Shown here one piece after another: positions 35,640 to 46,449 of a DNA stretch of 64,000 bases. A program made the translations under genes and the position numbers. The first letter of the stretch is position 1; each line of letters starts with the position of its first letter. This DNA comes from Solen grandis (taxonomy: Eukaryota; Mollusca; Bivalvia; Adapedonta; Solenidae): positions 2,262,725 to 2,326,724 of the forward strand of contig CM037783.1 of assembly GCA_021229015.1 (NCBI GenBank), written 5' to 3'. The notes beneath the pieces are model-generated. The model was not told the origin of the DNA, ran no database searches, and saw only the letters and a list, made by a program, of their open reading frames with translations.

Positions 35640-36213
35640 ACACATTTAAGTTATATGGTCACTCTTGTGAAATATTGATTTACGAATCAATTTAAGTTAT
35701 ATTGGTCACTCTTGTGAAATATTGATTTACGAACCATTTTAAGTTATAATGGTCACTCTTGTGAAATATTGTTTACGAACCATTTTAAGTTATATTGGTC
35801 ACTCTTGTGAAATATTGATTTACGAACCATTTTAAGTTATAATGGTCACTCTTGTGAAATATTGATTTACGAACCATTTTAAGTTATATTGGTCACTCTT
35901 GTGAAATATTGATTTACGAATCAATTTAAGTTATATTGGTCACTCTTGTGAAATATTGATTTACGAACCATTTTAAGTTATAATGGTCACTCTTGTGAAA
36001 TATTGATTTACGAACCATTTTAAGTTATAATGGTCACTCTTGTGAAATATTGGTTTACGAACCATTTTATGTTATACTGGTCACTCTTGTGAAATATTGG
36101 TTTACGAACCATTTTAAGTTATAATGGTCACTCTTGTGAAATATTGGTTTACGAACCATTTTAAGTTATAATTGTCACTCTTATGAAATATTGGTTTACG
36201 AACCATTTTAAGT
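35640..36213. repeat. 47-bp minisatellite, 12 units
   Basis: Twelve units share CACTCTTGTGAAATATTG and TTTACGAACCATTTTAAG. Variants include GATTTACGAATC, GGTTTACGAACC and the mixed GATTTACGAACC. Neighbouring units share variants, a sign of local turnover by unequal exchange. Confidence 0.97.
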
Positions 36214-36404
36214 TTTATTATCATCTAGTCAGTTTTGTATTTTAAACAAATCCTCATTTTAGAAAAAAATACAAATTGCAGTTTTTTACCCAAATCATAT
36301 TTTTGACATATAATATATTTAGGGTCATAGAATAAAATTTTTAAATTTTTTAAAATTTTGACAGTTATTGTAAGAATTATTAGTATTCATTACGTAGATT
36401 GTTT

Positions 36405-36520
36405 GTTTGCTTGTTTTTTATTGGGTTAAACGTCCCACCGAGAGTATTTCAGTCATTTGGAGACGATGTCTACTTGAGACAGATATAGTGCTATGTAAAT
36501 TGTTATTGTGATAATAATAA
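36405..36520 (-). mobile_element. SINE family D, 3' part
   Basis: GGGTTAAACGTCCCACCGAG followed by GACGATGTCTACTTGAGACA matches 48,600-48,670. The tRNA-like head is absent. Confidence 0.7.
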
Positions 36521-37663
36521 AGAAATAATGTTAAAGCTAAGTACGTAGAAAATTCTTCGAATATTCGATCAAGTGCTCGGGAGAGATGCTTTCTTAGTTT
36601 TTGCGTGTTCACGTGCGTATCAACAAGGGGGCAAACACCGCGAGATACTTCATTGCATTCCATGATAATACCTATAAAACATTACAAAGTATTCTCTGAT
36701 ACATCTTGTCCCAATGCTGTGAATTCGGCATAATAGCTGCCTACAAAAAACTAATATAATGAATCATTTCTATGTTTTACATTAAAAGCCTCTCGGAGCA
36801 TAACGGCAATGCATATTTCTCTGGTTCCTTTTTAGCACGATGATATTTTGATGTTCATAAATAAATAATTTCATTTAAGTGCTAATGTAGCACACGTGAC
36901 TTAAAAATTCGAAAGATGTGTGATACTTTCGCATGAAATATTATTTACGGAGCCACTTTTTATGAATGGGAATTATAAGTTCATTTTCAGATAATTTTGT
37001 GTACTTACACACTCAAATTAATAAAACTAGGTTTATGTAGGCATGCAAAGTGATATACGATCAAAGAAAATCCATTTTCTTAATTGAGCTCTCTTAATTC
37101 CTCGGTGCCAAAACACCAACAGCTTGTGCATTCCGAACATTTTCAGAAAATATTTTGATTCTACGTCGCGATTAGATCGTATTGATATTATAGAGAAAGA
37201 CCGAATAAGTGATTATATCTAATCACGTGACTTCCTTTAATTTGGATGCAATGAAAAAAAGCACGTTTTTACATGTGACGTGCGTCGTATACATTTTCGT
37301 AACAAGCCTAATTACTGATATTGTATTCTGCCGCGTCTCGCATCAAACTCATAAATAGTGATCTCAAGATGACACTGTTTAACTAAGGATTGAATATTGC
37401 ACATTTAGACGATTCATCCGGGTATACCCTACATCGTGACTGTTTAAAGTGGGTGGAGTCCGAAGGTTAAGATGTAATTTTTAATGTGTATATTTTAACT
37501 GTATCAAAATAATTAGTATTTCTTGAAATGTTTTTTTTTTCTCCAGTAGACAGTCGTCAATTAAAGCAGTGTAACAAGATATATTGGTAAAAATTAAATT
37601 TATCGTGATATTTTAGTCATGAGCTACAGTTAAAGAAGTTATCCCCTCATATAAACTTGCATT

Positions 37664-37880
37664 GATGCTTGTTTGTTTGATAGGTTAAACGTCCCAACGA
37701 CTTTTTTTTCCAGTCATTTTGCAACTATATCTACCACACCCATTTACATAATCATAACTCTAGAAAACAAGCCCCGGAACTATCTTTTTTTTGCTGAGTA
37801 CCAAGCAAGGGAGCTATGTCAATACCATTTTCCCGCTCACGAAGCGGACGCTCTAACAACATAGCCATCAAGGACAGTAT
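37664..37880 (-). mobile_element. SINE family D, diverged copy
   Basis: GGTTAAACGTCCCAACGACT at the left and a head region with AGCGGACGCTCTAACAACAT at the right align with 48,600-48,905. The middle is shortened. A 63-codon frame here is translated repeat. Confidence 0.7.
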
Positions 37881-37899
37881 TCAACTGAACCAAAAATCC

Positions 37900-40230
37900 A
37901 CTCTGCAATAATTTTTCAAGTTTATGTGATATAAAAGAAATGTAGGACAGTGTTTTTTGGAACGTGTAAATTGGAACGATACAAAGCTGACAAAAAGGAC
38001 AGGTGGACTATTTTATGTTTAAGATAAAACCACTTACATTTGTATCCCACGAAAACTAATGAGTTTACCCTATCTTAATCACAGATGAACTATTTTGCAA
38101 AGACGTAAATAATGTTTCCAATCTCTCTTGGGCTTTCATTTTACTTACTTAGCGAACTGTGCAATACCTTATTTGGACTCATTGTATTCAGCCTTTAAAA
38201 TAGGACAATATCTGTATTTGTTGAACGTTATACGTTTAAGATAATTGAAATATTCATTTGTAATATTTAAACATTTAACAATCTGCTTATATCATAAAAA
38301 ATGTTGTCGTGAACTTGCCATTCGTATAATGACGCCATTTTTAAAACTCGAACGCCGTCCTCTAAATCATTTTGCCTCTTCACCGGTTCCCGGCGATGTA
38401 TAAACAAAGCATTATTTTATAATAACAATTATTGTGTGATAAAGCTTAGTGGCGTCGGAAAGGAAAATGAATTGTTGTTAATTAAACACCAGAGTGCCAT
38501 ACGGCGGAGTAATCCCGAACTATTTCTCTCCGGATAATGAAGGCATTGACTGTTTATCCAGCTCTCGTCGTGTGATTGCAATCTAAATTCGCCCAGTTCA
38601 AATAAAGATAAATTAATTATTCATTCTTAGCGATAAGGCAAAAATCAGGTATTTTCAAAATTGTATAGAACTTGCAAAACGCAATGAAGCATATTGGCGT
38701 CTTTTAAATCACGTGAGTTAATTAGTCCAGGTATCGGTTACTTTGATCTATAACTTCGACTGCTAAATTCACATATATTGTCTGTCTCTCAATCTAAAAA
38801 CATACCTTGTTACCATGTTTGTATCATATCTTATTTATTATCTTTGTTTATATCCTTAACAACTTACGTTTAGCATACAAGAGTAGAAAATATTAGAGTC
38901 TAATACCATAAAAGGTCATGGCATTTCCTTTCGTCGAAGGGCTCGCATTTTATTGATAAAAATCACTACAATTGGTCTAACATGATCACATAAAAACTTG
39001 AATTGTTAAAATCTTTATTTCGTTAAGTTTTAGCCTACCAAAAGTTCCTTTCATGGCATTTCTTAACTATGAATTATGAAGTGAAAGCTGTTTTTCAGCA
39101 TTTGCATATGGAAGGTATAACATGGGAGAACGAAGAGGACAAACTATATTGGTTTACTCTCCAAATCAAAACTTTCTTAAGTTCATTTTTTTCTTTAAAT
39201 CATGGTGGCACAGGAAATGAAGCAAGAAATTCAATTCATTTTTAGCGCTAAGTTCAATTTAGGATGGCATTGTTTTTTTCTTTATCAGACAAACACGAAG
39301 CCGTAATATAAACCTACGCGCACATGCTAGACTGACACCCAATATTCACCACTGATTCGCTGTAGATCTAACATAAAACCAGAACATCAACAAAAAAAGC
39401 TAAAATGGCCGATAAAATAGCGGATAAATTGCGGACTTTGCTATACCGTCACTTCAGACTGGATCCCGTCTCATCGTAAGAATCATGAAGCACACATAAT
39501 ACTGAGCGGGCAAACATCTCATCAGGTGCTTATCTTATATCCGGCAAGTAGCGAGGAACCACTATAGATGTTCCTTCCCATGGGATGGAACAATAATTTA
39601 TCAAAGCGCACAATGCGCTAAAAGACTGTCGGCAGGATTTACATGCTGAAATAGCTTTACATGTAATTTTAACTCCAGCATTTAAGCAGGGTTAATCTCG
39701 ATAGAAGCAAAGGTCGTGTGATGTCTTATGACACGTTTTCCTGCAACTCTAGATTCTGTATTAAGTTAGCTGAATAAGCTCTTTGTTTCATGATTGCTTC
39801 TGTGCCTTGCCCGCTTTGATTTTTTTCATAATGTCCCAATTATAATTGCATAACTAAGAAGGTTATGACCTTACTAACCCCATGTACACAATCGCATTTC
39901 ACTGATACGCTACTTAGCGCAGAGTGATGCAAAACAGAGGGATCGGCTGTGGTAGTTATGCAAATCAACAATGCCTACATTTTGATTTGAATTGATCTTT
40001 ACTTACATATCATCATTGTCCATACAGTATATACAAATATCTAGTTTAAAAACATCAGAAATGTACAATGCCACTCCATAAGGAATTAAAAGAGACGATT
40101 AAAAATGACATCAAATCAAACATCGTTACATTTAACACGGTAATGGTTAAATTAATTGCGGATTATCACATCGTACATGTTTGTCTACATGCAATTTCTG
40201 GGTGCGATAAAGCTGCGAAATATGGTTGTT
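37900..40230. other. Repeat-poor, higher-complexity non-coding stretch
   Basis: No recognised repeat and no supported open frame. The sequence looks less simple than its neighbours, especially 38,330-38,640 and 39,380-39,780, with homeodomain-like TTAATTA/TAATTATT words. Such stretches can be conserved enhancers, but only cross-species comparison would tell. Confidence 0.3.
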
Positions 40231-40240
40231 ATTCCGGATT

Positions 40241-40399
40241 AAGGTAAAGTCCCTGTAATGGTACGAATACATCTTGGACCACTTACTCTCTGCCAAGATA
40301 ACCAGGGTACTCTTATGAAACATTAGGAAACCTTGGTTATCTTCGTCAAAAGCTCATAAGGTCCGAAATGTAGCGGAGCCATTACAGAGTCTTTACCTG
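40241..40399. mobile_element. Foldback MITE, copy 1
   Basis: AAGGTAAAGTCCCTGTAATG at the left is mirrored by CATTACAGAGTCTTTACCT at the right, and the inner arms (AGATAACCAGGGT / ACCTTGGTTATCT) also pair, so nearly the whole 159-bp element folds into one hairpin. The second copy is at 47,712-47,869. TTAA precedes the left end. Confidence 0.9.
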
Positions 40400-40661
40400 G
40401 GAGGATACAGTATATATAGCACATATAATAGGTACTTTTAATGCTCTCTGTTTAAATGACATATAGGCCCACTGGGCCGAATGCCGATCATTTATAATTG
40501 TTTATATGTACATGTCACAAAAATAAATAAATTACCTCCAAATAATAATGTTTAGGCTCAAAATATATCATAACCTGTTAAGGTTACACTGAGTGTTAAC
40601 TTAGTCCTCTAATTGAATATTGTGTCAAACGGGTAAGGTAGAAAACGTTTTTCTATCAAAT

Positions 40662-40863
40662 TTAAGGTAATCCATCCATGAATAAATTTTGATCATGGTA
40701 AATCAAGTGATCGTGGGAATATTATAGTAATTGCAAGCCTTAAAAAGACTTTGAGCAAAAGACCCTATAACTCCATTTCAATGGTTGCTTACACCTGCAC
40801 TGAGGTCTTTTTAAGCATTTGAGGGGCCATACTTGTAATCTATTGGTGGATGGATTGCCTTAA
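40662..40863. mobile_element. TTAA-flanked MITE
   Basis: The left end TTAAGGTAATCCATCCATGA and right end TGGATGGATTGCCTTAA are inverted repeats with one mismatch over 15, and both ends contain TTAA. There is no coding capacity. A related right end occurs alone at about 44,383-44,400. TTAA targets are typical of piggyBac-like elements; the assignment is inference. Confidence 0.8.
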
Positions 40864-41284
40864 AATTTTATTATTACTTAACGTTACGTAATGGGGATAT
40901 ATTTCAATTATAAAATGCATAATAGCTAAGATATGTCCTGGCAATAGTAAAGTATTTTATGATTAAAAAAAAAAAAAACGTTGGTGTACATACATCAATT
41001 AATTATACACGATCATGTATAATGTATTATCTATATGTAACATGTGCTCTTTGCTTGCACATACATTAGCAGTGTTATTAACTAATATACATGTACACAT
41101 ATGTATAAAAAATTATGATTCCATATATAGCAAATGTTGTGAGGTAAAAAATTAAAACAAAATAGTTCATTAACAGCATAATTCCATTTTGAAACTCACT
41201 GTTATATGTACGAAAATTAGTAACTGCATTACGTATACCGATTTAACGACCCATTAACGACATTACATCACATTTTCGGCTTCT

Positions 41285-41515
41285 TGAGTCTGATGTAGCG
41301 GTGCCTCGCTGTGGTACCCCTCCGAATATAATCGGCATGGCACCACACCCAGTCGCATTATCCTGACTCAGAACTGACTATCCTTGGAACTTGAAAGCCA
41401 ATCAAGGCAGATAAACAAATACCTTATTTACCGACATCTGTATGTCGTGCTCGGTCTCACGACCTCCCGGTCTTCCTCCGGACATTTTAACCATTCTGCC
41501 ATGGTGAGCAATGTG
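41285..41515 (-). mobile_element. SINE family D, diverged copy
   Basis: GGCATGGCACCACACCCAGT, CCTTGGAACTTGA and, in reverse at the right, a head with GCAGAATGGTTAAAATGTCC and GGTCGTGAGACCGAG follow the layout of 48,585-48,905. The B box is decayed. Confidence 0.65.
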
Positions 41516-42179
41516 GGATGAAAGAATAATAAACATGACGCCATAAGTACTAAATGGACTAAATATAAAACATATATTTGTAATGTTCTGTAATTGCTAC
41601 CGCGAATAGAAATTGAAGGCGTATCTTGTATTTTTAATGATATAACATTCACGAAAATGATTCTCCAATAAATATGATGCTTACACTGTTTATTTTCCTA
41701 GTCTTAGAAAGTAATAATTACCGTATGGTTATAGTAGTGCTGATCGGAGATAAAAGTGTAGCCCACGATTCCCAAATATATACTGATTACCGATATCTAT
41801 AATTGAAGAAAAATGGTCTCGCGGAACAGTCTGTTTAATCTCAAAGTACTGTTTATTTATTAATGAGAATGACATCATGATAAAACTGGGCGGCTGGTCC
41901 CCACTGCGGTCACTGACGAGTATTTATGATGGTTCCCCTAACAGCTGGTTCCTGGCTGTATTCTCCTCGGAATCGTCTTACTTGTCTATATAATTTTGAC
42001 ACACATAAATAGCTACTGAATATCTCCCTACTGACAGGTCATAAAAACCTATTTCCACTAATCATATCATATTAGGGTTTGTGTGTATGGTTCAGCTAGG
42101 AGGAAACGATCCAAATAATGATGCGGATCTCTTTATAGTTTGAATCAAAACAGCCATTACACATTGTTGGTATTAATAA

Positions 42180-42310
42180 TGACTACTTTTTATCATTATC
42201 ATCGTTACTATCATCTTTTTTTTATATTGTTTTTTATTATTTTTGGTATTATTATTATCTTTATCATCATTGGCATCATTAGTAGTAGAAGTAGTAGTAG
42301 TTTCTTTTCA
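42180..42310. repeat. Imperfect ATT / AGT trinucleotide tract
   Basis: Low-complexity TTATTATT, ATCATT and AGTAGTAGAAG runs produce a spurious hydrophobic open frame at 42,140-42,328. Confidence 0.8.
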
Positions 42311-42749
42311 TTATTATTTTTACGATAATATTGAAGCAACGTATAACGCAAAGGCACGATAATATATACATACTACATGTTACATGGAAAATGTTTTACC
42401 CAATATCAGTTATTCATTTCATGTTTAAGTCTATTACATAGGAAGGAAGAACATTTGGTATCACATACCCATACGAGATATCCACACACTGGTATATTCA
42501 TGTTTGCTCAATGGGGTTTAATTTGAGATGTATCTGATGCGATTCTTTATAGTCTTTAAAAACAGTTAACAGGATTCAGTTGCGTTATTTATCATAAGAA
42601 TACACTTACTAGTGTATGCATGTGTTCCTAAAAAGTTGCCATTTGAACTTAATGATTTAACACTGTAATGCCTCAAAGTGTCAAAAACTATAATATGTAA
42701 CAATGTCTGTGACACATAAACGATATTAATACAATTTAAAGTTGTAATA

Positions 42750-42890
42750 CAGTTGAACCTGTATTAAAGGCCACCTGTATTGAGCGGTCAACCTGTATTG
42801 AGCGGTCAACCTGCATTTGGCGGTCAATTTTAATGTTACTGAACTGGCGTTTTTGTATATGTTGAACCACCATAAAGCGGTCATCTCAAT
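42750..42890. mobile_element. Fragment of GCGGTCA-type MITE
   Basis: The terminus CAGTTGAACCTGTATTAAAG is followed by three GCGGTCAA repeats spaced about 20 bp apart and by GTTGAACCACCATAAAGCGGTCA. The same words, inverted, form the right end of the element at 45,472-45,648. This copy is rearranged. Confidence 0.65.
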
Positions 42891-43017
42891 ATGATAAAGT
42901 ATATAAATATAATTCTCATATCGAATACGCAACATATTGTAAGACTTTGTCCGGTTAAACGTTGATTTTAATTTTATAGGAATGCCAAACTAAAATATTT
43001 TTTTCATTATTTTTTTC

Positions 43018-43020
43018 CAG
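43018..43020 (+). promoter_or_regulatory. Splice acceptor before the neuropeptide start codon
   Basis: A T-rich tract (ATTTTTTTCATTATTTTTTT) ends in CCAG at 43,020, 16 bases before the ATG. The coding exon therefore has an upstream, presumably untranslated, exon that is not identified with certainty in this window. Confidence 0.75.
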
Positions 43021-43036
43021 AGTAGAAGCCATAACC

Positions 43037-43657
43037 ATGACGTGGGAGATAGTTTGTTTTACCATGACGTTGCTTCTTCACCCCGATGGCGTTTTCACTG
43101 ACGACAGGACTCACAGTGAGGCTTTGACTCCGTACAATCCGTTTGAAAGACAAGGTGATCTATCCCAAATTGACAGTACGGAAGAACTTGTGCAAGACGA
43201 AAGAGACACAAGTGTGAACCAACTTTCTCTGACTGATATGCTGAACCTTAAGGTCAGGGACGAGTCCGAAATGTGTTCTAGGCGAAATTCTATGATGTTT
43301 TTCATTACTGGTGATGTCCAGTTTTTAAGGGAGTGTGTGCAAACGCAAAACGAATCGTCCCAGCGAAGGTTTCCTGGAAACACATTCGGCGGTGAAGAGC
43401 AGCAGGAAGACACTGGCAGTAAAACAATCAACTCATATTCCGGTAGATTACTGAAGAGGATTCTTGAAAATATTGGACAGGGTACAGTGAAGGTAGACTT
43501 TCCTAGGCCGCCCCTCGATATGCGCACACAAAACAAAAGGTCAAGGTTGTCTGTCAATGGAGCTATGTCATCACTGGTTGACATGTTACGTCACGAGTCA
43601 ATGGGCAGCCCGCGTAAAATGTCCGCACTTCATCGTGACTTACTGCATATGGGATGA
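43037..43657 (+). CDS. Egg-laying hormone (CRH-related) neuropeptide precursor
   Basis: The 206-residue protein is a prepropeptide. Residues 1-21 form a secretory leader with hydrophobic core IVCFTMTLLL. Dibasic sites are RR82-83, RR110-111, KR140-141 and KR167-168. Cleavage after KR168 releases a 38-residue C-terminal peptide starting SRLSVNGAMSSLVDML and ending DLLHMG. Its pattern (LSxN...L..DML....R....L...LL..G) is that of molluscan ELH, a relative of CRH/DH44 peptides that act through class B receptors. The glycine is last before the stop and could provide a C-terminal amide. Cys80 and Cys100 lie in the propeptide, and N105-E-S is a sequon. All coding sequence is in one exon after an acceptor at 43,020. 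Expected role: peptide hormone of neurons controlling reproduction; a CRH/DH44-type name is the alternative. Processing and function are inferred. Confidence 0.85.
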   Translation: MTWEIVCFTMTLLLHPDGVFTDDRTHSEALTPYNPFERQGDLSQIDSTEELVQDERDTSVNQLSLTDMLNLKVRDESEMCSRRNSMMFFITGDVQFLRECVQTQNESSQRRFPGNTFGGEEQQEDTGSKTINSYSGRLLKRILENIGQGTVKVDFPRPPLDMRTQNKRSRLSVNGAMSSLVDMLRHESMGSPRKMSALHRDLLHMG

Positions 43658-43770
43658 AGACTGACTACTTTTGGAGACTTCGTGAATATTTTTTTCTTCA
43701 GAATTTTCATAATTTGTTCATGAGCGGTCACGAAAATCGAATATCAGAAAACTTACTGACACTTAAGAAT

Positions 43771-43776
43771 ATTAAA
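43771..43776 (+). terminator. Polyadenylation signal of the neuropeptide gene
   Basis: ATTAAA lies 114 bases after the stop codon and is the nearest canonical variant signal. The resulting 3' UTR would be about 130 bases. Confidence 0.55.
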
Positions 43777-43934
43777 GATAAATACATTTTACGTTTTTAG
43801 CAACTTTTTAAAGAGTATATTTATTCCTTTACCTGAATCAGTGACATTAAGATTCTTTAATCAGATATGAAATGTATGAAAATAATCATACATTTATTGA
43901 ATTTAATTTTTTATTTAAATTTTACGTCTGTAAG

Positions 43935-44069
43935 GAGACAAATTTCATCCCGCTAGACGAGCCCTGGGTCAGACCAGTACTTTGCACTTGGAAAGAACAT
44001 AACACTTTTTGCCCTCTAGCGGGTTCTGGATAGGCAGTTATGCGTGTTACCACTGAACCTCGGCGCCCT
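43935..44069 (-). mobile_element. tRNA-headed SINE related to family C
   Basis: From the right end the minus strand reads GGGCGCCGAGGTTCAGTGGT and AACACGCATAACTGCC, then AGAACCCGCTAGAGGGC. The head resembles GGGCGCCATGGTCCAGTG at 58,729. The B box is disturbed. Confidence 0.6.
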
Positions 44070-44099
44070 TTGTTCAATTTAGCATCTTTGTATAAAAAA

Positions 44100-45470
44100 T
44101 AATAATGTCGGTTAACTGAATGTATAAAAGTGTTTGAAACAAGATAAATGAACTTAAAAATAAAAATGATTAATAGGAAAGTGGAGCTGCTTCCTGATTT
44201 TCTTGTTGATTCATTAAATCATAATCATCGTCTTTCAAATGTTTAAAAAGATCAGTGCACTGCAAGCATCCAATGACTTGGAGTTAAATGTTAATTTACT
44301 CAAAATCTTGAAAGGTTTGCATTTACACTAAAAATCCCATAATCACTTGGTGGACCATGACTGCAAATTATCGATGGATGGATTGCCTTAACTAAACATT
44401 GTTAATGTTTAAGGTGCATTTATCATATTAGTCGGACATATATAATGCGATAAAAAGGAGTAGTTTTATTTAAAGTTTTGCCTGAAATGGACGAAAAGAA
44501 AAACATAACACTATTGTAACACGTATCCCTTTAAACCTACAAAGTGACTACAAAAGTCCGAATCAACTCACACAATGTTTAGTAGCGATGCGTTTGATTG
44601 GCCTTCGAATGACAGAAAGCTAAATAATGTGTCCATCCCACCGTGAAAGCCTAGCCTTTTATCAAAACCAGTAAAGCATGATTTTCCGAATTTGAGAAGA
44701 TACTTTTGCGAGATGAAACAGTTCTTGGTATAAATTGATGAATTTATGTGAAGGCGATAAGCGTTTTACAGGGAAAAAAAATAGATATATAAAATTCTAG
44801 CTAATCGATAACCAAAACCGGTTTTAAAATCTTAAGCCGTTTGCCTATTTATTGAACTACTACAGGACATACAATCCACTGACTGCGCCATAGATATTGC
44901 AAAATCAAATGAGGCAAAGGGTGTACTCAATAAAAACGATAAAGAGAACAAAATATTTCCGTCTCTAAAAAGATGTTATATAATAGAGTAAACAAATCTA
45001 TTGTGATATATTAAACGATAATGATCAGAGACACATTCAAATCAAACAACGGTTTATACTAATGTTTCATAGCAACAATAACTACCAGTGTTTTGCATAC
45101 CTATAATATTCTCTTGCAGTTTGATGGAATAACAAGTGTTTTGTTTTCTTTGTTTTTTCAAGTCTCCAAAATTGCTTAAATAATATTCCACTCGCTGATT
45201 TTAATGAAATGTCAATCATGTTATGTGCTTAAATTATGTGTGTTTGAAAAACAACAAAACAACAACATCGTGGACATTTAATGTTTGGGCGTTTAATTTC
45301 AACTTCTGGGGTTTTAGAAACATAATCTCATAAATAAAATGGCAAAATTTGAATGTCAATAAAGAATATTTACAATATATTGTTTTTGTTTCAATAAACC
45401 CAAAATACACGTGTATATATCATAACACATTACATTAACAACTCTATCCCTGACAATTAAGAATAGATGT
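44100..45470. other. Gene-free stretch downstream of the neuropeptide gene
   Basis: The only structure is a solo MITE end (GGATGGATTGCCTTAA near 44,385-44,400) related to 40,662-40,863. No supported open frame. Confidence 0.5.
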
Positions 45471-45471
45471 A

Positions 45472-45648
45472 CAGTCAAACCTTTCTTAAGCGGTCACTAA
45501 GCGACAAGAGAAAGTGGTCGCTTAACAGAGATGACCGCTAAATGATGTTAAAATTTATAAATAATTCTACAATTTGGTAATATTAAAATTGACCGCTAAA
45601 TACAGGTTGACCGCGAAGTACTGGTAGCCGCTAAAACAGGTTCAACTG
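45472..45648. mobile_element. GCGGTCA-type MITE with inverted termini
   Basis: Left end CAGTCAAACCTTTCTTAAGC and right end, complemented, CAGTTGAACCTGTTTTAGCG are related inverted repeats; GCGGTCA/TGACCGC words recur in both arms. CAGTNGAACC ends resemble pogo/Tigger-like elements, which is an inference. About 177 bp, no coding capacity. Confidence 0.75.
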
Positions 45649-45654
45649 AATACC

Positions 45655-45735
45655 TTTTACTTCATATAGTCTCATTCTGACGCACTGGCCAACAGTTCAG
45701 ACCCAGATCAGGCAGCTATCTGATCGGATCCCGTG
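45655..45735. mobile_element. Fragment of the TTAA hairpin element
   Basis: CATATAGTCTCATTCTGACGCACT followed by CCAGATCAGGC matches the left arm of the element at 50,275-50,516 (CATATAGTCTCATTTTGACG). The right arm is absent. Confidence 0.65.
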
Positions 45736-45785
45736 TTCTCTAAAATACTTAAGTAAGATCTCTGGCTCAGATTTGAGTAATACTA

Positions 45786-46020
45786 TCACACTCAAAACCC
45801 TATTGACTTGACTAGACTTGACTTGACTATTTGAGTTTACCGTCGCCTCGACAGTTTTTCAGTCATATAGCGACGTCCAGCTAATTACAGTTGGATGAAG
45901 ACCCTTAATGCACGGAGACATCCGGGTAGAACCACCGACTTACCGCAAGCCAGCTGGAAGGCTTCCTCACATGAAAATCCGAATTACCCTGCCGGGATTC
46001 GTACCCACGCGGTGAGGGGC
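45786..46020 (-). mobile_element. SINE family A with (TCAAG)n tail
   Basis: The core and B box (reverse of GGTTCG near 46,000; here GTACGAATCCC on the element strand) are present, and the A box is missing at the right. On the element strand the 3' tail is TCAAGTCAAGTCTAGTCAAG, a pentameric repeat also traced at 33,726. Confidence 0.85.
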
Positions 46021-46242
46021 AAAACTCTTTTGAAACTAATGGTCATAGTATAGGGAGGAAATTCATACTTAAGTATCATTTTAATTTTCAAGAACATGGG
46101 AGCATGGCTTCTGTTTGCTCATAGAATAATGTAGCTAATTTTTACACTTTCCTACACTACACTACACATTTTAAGGTTCAATAAATTAGTATAATTCATC
46201 AAGTCATAGAAATCACCATGAATATTCATGAGGTAGAGGGCT

Positions 46243-46445
46243 GACCATCGAAATGGTTCCGTGTTCCAGTGGTTAGAAAGATGACTGTGTAACTGAAGGT
46301 CGTGCGTTCGAACCTCTTTTGGGCAAGGATTGTTCATGGGTTTCCCAGGCAAAAAAAAAAAAGAAAAAAAGAAAGAAAACCTAGTGAGAGTGATTGGTTT
46401 AAGTTGTAAAAACCTCTTCCCCAATCGACGTAAAATAAACTTGAA
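46243..46445 (+). mobile_element. SINE family C, copy 1
   Basis: GTTCCGTGTTCCAGTGGTTA (A box) and GTGCGTTCGAACCTC (B box) are about 45 bp apart. The body has TTCATGGGTTTCCCAGGC and the end is CCCAATCGACGTAAAATAAA. An A-rich run interrupts the centre. The overlapping minus-strand frame is not a gene. Confidence 0.9.
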
Positions 46446-46449
46446 TTCT

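Noticed and set aside
43111..43584. 157-codon minus-strand open frame
   Set aside because: It mirrors the neuropeptide coding exon; its serine/leucine-rich product has no motif, and splice, leader and hormone signals are all on the plus strand.
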